In this document: in pieces, positions 54,366 through 62,200 of the stretch | Numbering within the stretch: position 1 is the stretch's first letter | Layout of the letters: each line of letters begins with the position of its first letter | From: Paeniglutamicibacter kerguelensis | GTDB lineage: Bacteria; Actinomycetota; Actinomycetes; Actinomycetales; Micrococcaceae | Length of the DNA: 64,000 bases | NCBI RefSeq assembly: GCF_017876535.1 | Contig: NZ_JAGIOF010000001.1 | Location: 2,294,001-2,358,000 of the forward strand | Reading direction: 5' to 3' | The notes under the pieces: model-generated | The model's database searches: none | Told to the model about the DNA's origin: nothing | Seen by the model: the letters and a program-made list of their open reading frames with translations, nothing else | Made by a program: the position numbers and the translations under genes

Positions 54366-55472
54366 ATGACTCTTTTTGCTGCGGACACCTTCGACCCCGA
54401 ACAGGCCCGGGTATTTTCCGCAGGCTTCTCGGAACGCATCGAAGAACTACTCACCACGTTCCTGGCAGAACAGCACGAAGTCATCTCCCAGATCGCTCCG
54501 GCAGCGGGCGAACTCGTCACCGCCATCAGCGACCTGACCCGCGGCGGCAAGCGCCTTCGTCCGCTCTTTGCCTTCTGGGGCTTCGTCGGGGCCGGCGGAG
54601 ACCCGAACGAGGACTCCATCGTGCAGGCCGGCGCGGCCCTCGAGCTCTTCCAGGCCGCAGCCCTCATCCACGATGACCTGATCGACCGCTCGGATACCCG
54701 CCGAGGACAGCCAAGCATGCACCGCCGTTTCGAATCCCTGCACAGGGCCTCGGGGTGGCACCGCGACGCCCCGCGTTTCGGCGAGGCCGCTTCGATTCTC
54801 GCCGGGGACCTGTGCCTCTCTTTAAGCGAACAGCTCTTTGCAACCATCGAGCCGTCGGTTCCGCAGGCACGGTCGATCTTTGACCGGATGCGAGCCCAGG
54901 TCATGGCCGGGCAGTACCTTGATGTGCTCGAGGAATCCGCCGGCCCCGCCTACGGCCCGTCGGACGCCGTCAAGCGCGCCCGAACCATCGTGCGTTTCAA
55001 GTCGGCCAAGTATTCGACGGAAAACCCGACGCTGCTCGGCGGGGCCCTGGCCGGTGCAAGCGATGAACTCCTGGAACAGTATTCCCGCTTTGCCCTCCCC
55101 CTGGGCGAGGCCTTCCAGTTGCGTGATGACGTCCTGGGTGTCTTCGGCGATCCCGCCGTGACAGGCAAGCCCGCGGGTGATGACCTACGCGAGGGAAAGC
55201 GCACCGAAATCATTGCGCATGCCTTAACCTTGGCGTCGGACGAGGACCAGGCATTCATCCAGGGCCGGCTCGGTGCCGAGGACCTCTCCGACGAAGAGGT
55301 GAACCGGATGCGGGACCTGCTGGAATCCTGCGGCGCGCTGGCGGCAACCGAGGAATCCATCGCCCGACTTTCAGAGCAAGGATTTGCTGCACTGGAGGAA
55401 CTCGAGGTTTCGCCGATGGCCAGGCATGCCCTGCGCACCCTGGGGCTGGCGGCGATCCGCCGCACGTCCTAG
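54366..55472 (+). CDS. Polyprenyl (geranylgeranyl/farnesyl-type) diphosphate synthase
   Basis: A 368-residue trans-prenyltransferase that extends isoprenoid diphosphates. The first Asp-rich motif is HDDLIDRSDTRRG (D103, D104, D107) and the second LRDDVLGVFGD. GGKRLRPLFAFWGF is also typical. Chain length cannot be read with certainty; it could make geranylgeranyl or longer chains for carotenoids or quinones. ATG 54366 and the in-frame ATG at 54357 are both possible; GGGATGGG lies just upstream. Confidence 0.9.
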   Translation: MTLFAADTFDPEQARVFSAGFSERIEELLTTFLAEQHEVISQIAPAAGELVTAISDLTRGGKRLRPLFAFWGFVGAGGDPNEDSIVQAGAALELFQAAALIHDDLIDRSDTRRGQPSMHRRFESLHRASGWHRDAPRFGEAASILAGDLCLSLSEQLFATIEPSVPQARSIFDRMRAQVMAGQYLDVLEESAGPAYGPSDAVKRARTIVRFKSAKYSTENPTLLGGALAGASDELLEQYSRFALPLGEAFQLRDDVLGVFGDPAVTGKPAGDDLREGKRTEIIAHALTLASDEDQAFIQGRLGAEDLSDEEVNRMRDLLESCGALAATEESIARLSEQGFAALEELEVSPMARHALRTLGLAAIRRTS

Positions 55473-55533
55473 GGTCCGCCCGCAGTCTGTCAAAGTGCCG
55501 GAGGGCTCCGGCACTTCGTACATTAAAACAAAG

Positions 55534-55571
55534 AGGGAGTGTTCCCGCCGAAACCGGCGCGAACACTCCCT
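55534..55571. terminator. Bidirectional terminator
   Basis: An 11-bp perfect outer stem (55534-55544 with 55561-55571) with further GC pairing inside lies between the convergent polyprenyl synthase and Rv2175c-like genes. Confidence 0.85.
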
Positions 55572-55626
55572 GATGTTTATCCTGGCCCCGATGCCGTGGA
55601 TTCACGTTTCCCGGGTCGAATACCTG

Positions 55627-55980
55627 CTACCAGCTCAGCGACTGGGCGCGGCGGCGGATTTCGGTCTTGCGACCTGCACGCAACGCCTCCATGGGCGTGC
55701 CTGGCAGCGAATCGTCGGCGGTGAAGAGCCACACCAGCAGCTCTTCATCCTCGTAGCCCGAATCCTTGAGAACCGAAATGGTTCCCTTCAGGCTGTCCAC
55801 GAGCTGTCCGTCGAGGACGAAGTCAGCGGGCACCGAACGGATGTTGCGCGCGCCCACGCGGACACAAATAATCGCGCGTTCGTCGATGAGGCTGTGGACC
55901 TTCTTGATGGAAATATCCAGCGCTTCGGCTAGGTCGGGCAGGGGCAGCCACTCGGCTACGAGATTCTCAATATTGCTCAC
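55627..55980 (-). CDS. Rv2175c-family DNA-binding protein
   Basis: A 117-residue protein with an N-terminal winged-helix-like region (EWLPLPDLAEALDISIKKVHSLIDERAI) and a helical C-terminus (RAGRKTEIRRRAQSLSW). This matches the Rv2175c family, one member of which is a substrate of mycobacterial PknL and binds DNA. GTG 55980 is used because the conserved sequence begins there; an open frame reaches 56112. It is divergent from the LysM transglycosylase gene and may regulate it. Confidence 0.85.
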   Translation of the reverse strand: MSNIENLVAEWLPLPDLAEALDISIKKVHSLIDERAIICVRVGARNIRSVPADFVLDGQLVDSLKGTISVLKDSGYEDEELLVWLFTADDSLPGTPMEALRAGRKTEIRRRAQSLSW

Positions 55981-56044
55981 CAATCCAGCGTGCCACATCC
56001 CACGGCATATCTGGACCCATATTGAAGTTTTTTGCATGGGATCT

Positions 56045-56134
56045 TTCACAAATTTCAGCTTGTGGTGTAAATTCACAGGAGTCACACTCGCAACTTGAGT
56101 CACATGATTCACAAGGCCTTTCCTGTGAATTCAC
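56045..56134. promoter_or_regulatory. Cluster of TTCACA motifs between divergent genes
   Basis: TTCACA occurs at 56045, 56072 and 56108 on the plus strand and inverted as TGTGAA at 56124. ATTCACAGGA (56071-56080) and TCCTGTGAAT (56121-56130) form a perfect 10-bp inverted repeat, and GTGAATTCAC (56125-56134) is a palindrome. Half-sites resemble Crp/GlxR sites (TGTGA-N6-TCACA), but no full consensus is present. Confidence 0.45.
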
Positions 56135-56180
56135 TTGCGACCGAACGATTCGCCCTTGCCCTGACCCAAAGGATCGCTTC

Positions 56181-57686
56181 ATGTCCATCGCACAGAACCG
56201 TCATGTCCGAGCAATCGGCGGCGCAGTCGCCACCGCGGCAATTCCTGCCGTGGTTCTTGGCACTCTCGCCACCCCGGCCGCCGCTGCACCACTGCCAGCC
56301 CGTGATGCACTTCAACCCAGGGTCGCCACCCCCGCATTGGTCAAGGCCGCCGAGGCCCGAATCAGTGCGCACCTGGTGGCGTCGCACATTCCGACGTCGG
56401 TCATTCCGATGGCAAAGAAGAGCGAAACCGTCCTGGTGAAGAAGGGCGATACGCTCTCTCACATCTCACTTCGCACCAAGGTTTCGGTTGCGGACCTCAA
56501 AAAGGCCAATGGCCTCAGCTCCGACAATATCTACGCGGGCCAGACACTGCGCCTGAAGACCTCCGGCTCCGCCGCGTCCGCGCCGAAGGCCAAGGCAAGC
56601 GCCAGCACGACGAAGACTGCATCTCAGTACAAGGTCGTCGCTGGTGACACCCTCGGCGGTATCGCCAACCGGATGGGCATCTCCCTGGGAGCGGTACGCA
56701 GCGCGGCAGGCAACCCCGCCGGCGACCTGATCCACATCGGGCAGGTCCTTCGCTTCTCCTCCACCGGCGGCACCGCCGCGTCGAAGCCCGGCTCGCAGAT
56801 CTCGTCGAAGAGCCCGGCAGGCAGCTACGTGGTGCGCGCCGGCGATACGCCCTCGGGCATCGCCCTGCGCCACAACATGTCGACCTCTTCGTTTCTGGCG
56901 CTCAACGGCCTCAGCCACAGCTCCATCATCCGCCTGAACCAAGTCGTGAAGGTTTCCGGCGGTTCCGCCGGTTCGTCAGCGCCCGCCGCGCCCAAGACCC
57001 CCGCGGCGGCCCAGGGCAGCTACACCGTCGTCTCCGGCGACACCTTGATCGGCATTGCCAACAAGACAAACACCCCGGTGAACACGCTGCTGAAGCTGAA
57101 CAAGAACCTGAGCTACGGCTCGACGCTCTCCATCGGACAGCGCCTGAAGACCTCAGGCAACGGCTCGAGCAGCTCCGCCGTGAATCCGACGTCCTCCAAG
57201 CCGCTGGTCGGGAACACCTTCCTGGGACGCAAGTACTCATCGGGAACCGTGAATTCGGCAAATGAGAACAAACGTACGCTGCTTGCTGCAAAGTTGCCCT
57301 CGCGGGCCCAAATGCAGGCAATGGTTGCCTCGACCGCCCGCGCCATGGGTGTCGATCCATCCCTGGCGCTGGCGCACGCCTTCCAGGAATCAAGCTTCAA
57401 CATGGCTTCGGTCTCCCCCGCCAATGCGGTGGGCGTCATGCAGGTCATCCCGTCCGCGGGACAGTGGGCCGAGGGGCTCGTGGGACGCAAGCTGAACCTG
57501 CTCGACCCGCAGGACAACGTGACGGCCGGCATTGCCATCATCCGCCACCACCAGCGCAACAGCCCGTCCAAGGAAATCGGCATCGCTTCCTACTACCAGG
57601 GAGCTGCCGGCGTGAAGAAGTACGGCATGTACCCGGACACCAAGCGATACGTCGCAAACATCATCGCCTTGCAGAACCGCTTCTAG
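56181..57686 (+). CDS. LysM domain lytic transglycosylase
   Basis: A 501-residue secreted peptidoglycan hydrolase. A signal peptide (about 1-36, ending LATPAAAAP) is followed by four LysM repeats, each with GDT(L/P) near its start (at about residues 88, 157, 222 and 290), then a C-terminal SLT-type domain whose catalytic glutamate is in FQESSFN (E403), with VGVMQVIPSAG and YYQGAAGVKKYG following. ATG 56181 has AAAGGA 8 bp upstream. It is probably involved in wall turnover; the divergent Rv2175c-like gene shares its upstream region. Confidence 0.92.
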   Translation: MSIAQNRHVRAIGGAVATAAIPAVVLGTLATPAAAAPLPARDALQPRVATPALVKAAEARISAHLVASHIPTSVIPMAKKSETVLVKKGDTLSHISLRTKVSVADLKKANGLSSDNIYAGQTLRLKTSGSAASAPKAKASASTTKTASQYKVVAGDTLGGIANRMGISLGAVRSAAGNPAGDLIHIGQVLRFSSTGGTAASKPGSQISSKSPAGSYVVRAGDTPSGIALRHNMSTSSFLALNGLSHSSIIRLNQVVKVSGGSAGSSAPAAPKTPAAAQGSYTVVSGDTLIGIANKTNTPVNTLLKLNKNLSYGSTLSIGQRLKTSGNGSSSSAVNPTSSKPLVGNTFLGRKYSSGTVNSANENKRTLLAAKLPSRAQMQAMVASTARAMGVDPSLALAHAFQESSFNMASVSPANAVGVMQVIPSAGQWAEGLVGRKLNLLDPQDNVTAGIAIIRHHQRNSPSKEIGIASYYQGAAGVKKYGMYPDTKRYVANIIALQNRF

Positions 57687-57709
57687 GCGCAGACGCCCGG
57701 CGAAACAGG

Positions 57710-57752
57710 CGCGAAGGGCCGGCCCACCAATTTGGTGGGCCGGCCCTTCGCG
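57710..57752. terminator. Long palindromic terminator
   Basis: A 21-bp arm on each side (57710-57730 and 57732-57752) forms an almost complete palindrome between convergent transglycosylase and histidine kinase genes. Confidence 0.85.
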
Positions 57753-57774
57753 TCTGTCCTTGTTCGGGGTGAAC

Positions 57775-59247
57775 CTAGCGCCGCGCCGCCACCGGCAGTT
57801 CGATGACCACGCGGGTCCCCGGACCGCTCCGGTCCTCCCAGTAGATGTTTCCGCTCAGCTCGCTGGTGACAAGGGTCCGCACGATCTGCAGGCCAAGTCC
57901 CTCCTGGCGCGGTTCGGGCGGGAGCCCCACCCCGTCATCGCTGATGGCGACCCGGAGGAAGTCCTCGCCCAGCGGGTCCCTGTAGCGTTCCGCGTCCAGC
58001 ACCACGGTGCCGTCGCGGTCCGCGAGCCCGTGCTCCACGGCGTTTGTGACAAGCTCGTTGATCACCAGGGACAGCGGCGTTGCCAACTCGGCCGGAAGAC
58101 CCCCGAAGGCGCCGGTGCGTTCGGTGTTGACCTTCTGGCCGGGAGAGGCGATCTCCACGATCAGCCGGAACTGCCTGTCGATGAGCTCGTCGAAGTCCAC
58201 GTTCTCGCTCAGGCCCTGCGAGAGCGTCTCGTGGACGGCGGCGATCGTCGCTACCCTGCGCATGGCCTGGTCGAGGCCCTGGCGGCCCTCCTCCGACTTC
58301 ATGCGGCGCGACTGCATGCGCAGCAGTGCCGCAACCGTCTGCAGGTTGTTCTTCACGCGGTGGTGGATCTCGCGGATCGTCGCGTCCTTGGACACCAGTT
58401 CCTTCTCGCGACGGCGCAATTCGCTCACGTCGCGGCAGAGCACCAGTGCTCCGTAGCGCTTCCTTGAGTCCCGCAGCGGAATGGCCCGCAGCGACAGGGT
58501 CACGCCCATGGATTCGATTTCGGTGCGCCACGGCATCTTGCCGGAGACCACCAGCGGCAGGGACTCGTCGATCAGCCGGCGGTCCTTCACCAGGCCCATG
58601 GTCGCCTCGGAGAGGGACCTGCCCTCGAGGGTGTCCGCCGCGCCGAGCCGCCTGTAGGCCGAAACCGCGTTGGGGCTCGCATACTGGACGATGCCGTCGG
58701 CGTCGAGGCGGATGAACCCGTCCCCGACGCGCGGGGCGCCGCGGCGGGACCCTGTGGGCGTGGCGAAGTCCGGCCACAGCCCCTGGGTGCACATCTTCAG
58801 CAGGTCCTCGGCGCACTGCCTGTAGGTCAGTTCAAGGCGCGAGGGCATGCGCGAACCCGACAGGTCGAAGTGCACGCTGATGACTGCCAGGGTGCGCCCG
58901 TTGCGGACCATCGGGACGGCTTCGATGAGCATCGAATGCTCCTCTTGCTCCGTCCCGCGGTCCGAACGAACGATTGCCTGCGTCCGCCAGGCCTCGTCCA
59001 CGAGGGATTTGAGGTCCTTGCGGATCCGCTCCCCCACGAAGTCCGTGTGGAAGACGGTGTGCGAGGTGGAGGGACGCACATGGGCAAGCGCCATGTACGT
59101 CCCGTCCGGGACCGGAAACCACAACACCAGATCGGCAAACGCCAGATCGGCGACCAGTTGCCAGTCCCCCACCAAGAGGTGAAGCCAGTCTTCATCTCCA
59201 GGCCCAAAATCAGCTGACTCTCGAAGTTGGTCCGTGAAGATGGCCAA
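57775..59247 (-). CDS. pdtaS: PdtaS-like sensor histidine kinase
   Basis: A 490-residue soluble histidine kinase with an N-terminal GAF domain (about 20-150), a PAS domain (about 175-275) and a HisKA_2-type dimerisation/phosphoacceptor domain with EIHHRVKNNLQTVAALL, of which H295 is the acceptor. The HATPase domain follows, with NELVTNAVEHGL, DDGVGLPP and GLGLQIV. This matches PdtaS, partner of an antiterminator response regulator (PdtaR), which is not in the window. The start is TTG at 59247, with GGAGG 6 bp upstream inside the end of the glutamate dehydrogenase gene. Confidence 0.93.
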   Translation of the reverse strand: MAIFTDQLRESADFGPGDEDWLHLLVGDWQLVADLAFADLVLWFPVPDGTYMALAHVRPSTSHTVFHTDFVGERIRKDLKSLVDEAWRTQAIVRSDRGTEQEEHSMLIEAVPMVRNGRTLAVISVHFDLSGSRMPSRLELTYRQCAEDLLKMCTQGLWPDFATPTGSRRGAPRVGDGFIRLDADGIVQYASPNAVSAYRRLGAADTLEGRSLSEATMGLVKDRRLIDESLPLVVSGKMPWRTEIESMGVTLSLRAIPLRDSRKRYGALVLCRDVSELRRREKELVSKDATIREIHHRVKNNLQTVAALLRMQSRRMKSEEGRQGLDQAMRRVATIAAVHETLSQGLSENVDFDELIDRQFRLIVEIASPGQKVNTERTGAFGGLPAELATPLSLVINELVTNAVEHGLADRDGTVVLDAERYRDPLGEDFLRVAISDDGVGLPPEPRQEGLGLQIVRTLVTSELSGNIYWEDRSGPGTRVVIELPVAARR

Positions 59248-59250
59248 CGG

Positions 59251-62200
59251 TTACCTCCGTACGATTGAACGCAACAGTCGCAGAGCCACCGACAGGGACG
59301 CCATGTCATCGCGTTCGAGTCGGTTCACTTCCGCGAACATGTTCTTTGCACGTTCAAGATTAGCCTCGTTCGCGGCTTCCCACGCATCCACGCGCACAAC
59401 CGGGTCCGATTCGGCGTCGTCGGACACCTCGATGACATCGCGGGTGAAGTCGATGATCGTCGAATACAGATCGTCGCGCAGGGCCGCACGGGCCAAGGCC
59501 TGCCAGCGGTCCGCACGCGGCAGCGAGGTGATGCGCTCGAGCAGCGCGTCGACCCCGAAGCGGTCGTAGAGCACGTAGTAGATCTTTGCGATCTCCCCGG
59601 CATCCAGCCCGGTGCGGGTCGCCATGGCGGCGATGTCCAGGAGCACGAAGGACTCGAACTGCTCGGCCCAGCGAGTGGCCATGCCCTTCTCGAGGCCCCA
59701 GCCCAGCGCCTCGACCTTCAGCGCGCTCACGCGTGCATCGTCCGAACCGCGCAGCAGCGAGCCGACCGCCGGGCGCAGGGCCTGGATCGTCGGCGCCAGG
59801 GCCTGCATCGATTCGGTGACCATCTGGCTGCGGTCCACGTGGTGGATGTACCAGCGGGTGGCACGGTCCAGCAGGCGGCGCATGTCCAGGTGCAGGCGGC
59901 ACCAGGTCTGCGTGTCGAAGGACGGTGCCAGCGCATTGATCGCATCGAATTCCGAGTCGAAGGAGTAGATGTCGCGCAGTGCGACAAAGGCCTTGGCAAC
60001 CTGGGATTCGGTGGCGCCGGTCTCTTCCATGACGCGGAAGGCGTAGGTGGTGCCGCCGACGTTGACCATGTCGTTGGCGATCACCGTGGCGATGATCTCG
60101 CGGCGCAGCGGGTGCGAATCGAGTTCCTCGCCGAAGCGTTCGGCCAGCTGGACCGGGAAGTAGTTGCGCAGCGTGGCCGCGAAGTACGGGTCGTCCGGCA
60201 GGTCGGACGCGGCAAGCGCCGAAGCCAGCTGGATCTTCGCGTAGGCGACAAGCACGGAGAGCTCCGGCACGGTCAGCGTCTGGCCCGCGGCGAGGCGTTC
60301 CTCGAGCTGCTCGTTGGTGGGCAGGAACTCGAGCGCGCGGTTCAGGTCCGCGTGCTCCTCCAGCCAATCCATCTGGCGCTCGAAGGCCGGGGACCAGCTG
60401 GCCATCTCCTGCTTGTCGTTGAGCAGCATCACGTTCTGGTCGAAGTTGGTCTTCAGCACCAGCCGGGAGACCTCGTCGGTCATCGAGTGCAGGAATGCCG
60501 AACGCTCGTCCTTGTCGATCTTTCCGGCGCGGACCATACGGTCCACGAAGATCTTGATGTTGACCTCGTGGTCCGAGCAGTCGACGCCGGCGGAGTTATC
60601 GATGGCGTCGGTGTTCAGCAGGACCCCGTGCAGCGCCGCCTCGATGCGGCCGAGCTGGGTCATGCCCAGGTTGCCGCCCTCGCCGATCACCTTGGCGCGG
60701 ATCTGCTTGCCGTCGACGCGGATCGCGTCGTTGGCGCGGTCCCCGACCTCGGCGTGGGTCTCCGTGGAGGCCTTCACGTAGGTGCCGATGCCGCCGTTGT
60801 AGAGCAGGTCGACCGGGGCGCCCAGGATGGCCTTGAGCAGCTCGGTGGGTGCCATGGAGCTGACCGTGGCGCCCAGGCCGAGCGCGTCGCGGACCTCCGG
60901 GGAGATCGGGATGGACTTCAGCGTGCGGGAGAAGACCCCGCCGCCCGCCGAAATCAGGTCCTTGTTGTAGTCGGCCCAGGAGGACCTCGGCAGCTCGAAC
61001 AGGCGCGCACGCTCGACGAAGGAAGCCCCGGCATCCGGGTTGGGGTCCAGGAAGATGTCGCGGTGGTCGAACGCGGCGACAAGCTTCACGGTGCGGGTGC
61101 GCAGCAGGCCGTTGCCGAACACGTCGCCGGACATGTCACCCACGCCGGCGGCGGTGAATTCCTCGGTCTGCGTGTCGACGCCGAACTCGGTGAAGTGGCG
61201 CTTGACGGACTCCCAGGCGCCGCGGGCGGTGATGCCCATGGCCTTGTGGTCGTAGCCGATCGAGCCGCCGGAGGCGAAGGCGTCGCCCAGCCAGTGCCCG
61301 CGTTCCTCGGAGATCGAGTTGGCGATGTCGGAGAAGGACGCGGTGCCCTTGTCCGCGGCAACCACCAGGTAGGTGTCGTCCCCGTCGAGGCGCACGACGT
61401 TTGCCGGCGGCACCACGGTCTCGCCGTTGGCGTCGGTGACGAGGTTGTCGGTGATCTCCAGCAACGAGCGGATGAAGATGCGATAGGCGGACTTGCCCTC
61501 TTCCATCCAGGCGCCGCGGTCCACGGCCGGGTTCGGCAGCTGCTTGGCGAAGAAGCCGCCCTTGGCGCCGGTCGGCACGATCACCGCGTTCTTGACCATC
61601 TGCGCCTTGACCAGGCCCAGGACCTCGGTGCGAAAGTCGTCGCGGCGGTCCGACCAGCGCAGGCCGCCACGGGCGACCTCGCCGAAGCGCAGGTGCACGC
61701 CCTCGACGCGCGGGGAGCAGACCCAGATCTCGTACTTGGGGCGCGGGAACGGCGCACCGTCGATCTTGCCCGGCATCAGCTTGAAGGCCAGCGCCGCGGG
61801 GTCGGTGTAGTAGTTGGTGCGCAGCGTTCCCTCGATGACGTTCACGAAGCGGCGCAGCAGCTTGTCGGCATCCAGCGTCGGGACCTTTTCAAGCGCCTCG
61901 GCCAGCGTGGCGTGTGCGGCCAGGCGGGCGGCCGCCGACTCCTCGGCACCTAGGATCGGGTCGAAGGTGCCCTTGAAGAGCGCGAGGATTCCGTGGGTGA
62001 CGTCCGGGTTGGCCACCAGAGTGTCCGAAACGAACGAGTAGGAGTTCGAGACGCCCAGCTGGTGCAGGTACTTGGCGTAGGCGCGCAGCAGCGCGACCTC
62101 GCGCCAGCCCATGGACTCGCGCAGCACCAGGCGGTTGAGGTGGTCGGACTCGGCGACGCCGGTCACGATCGCGCTGTAGGCGGCCTCGAGCAGCGACTCG

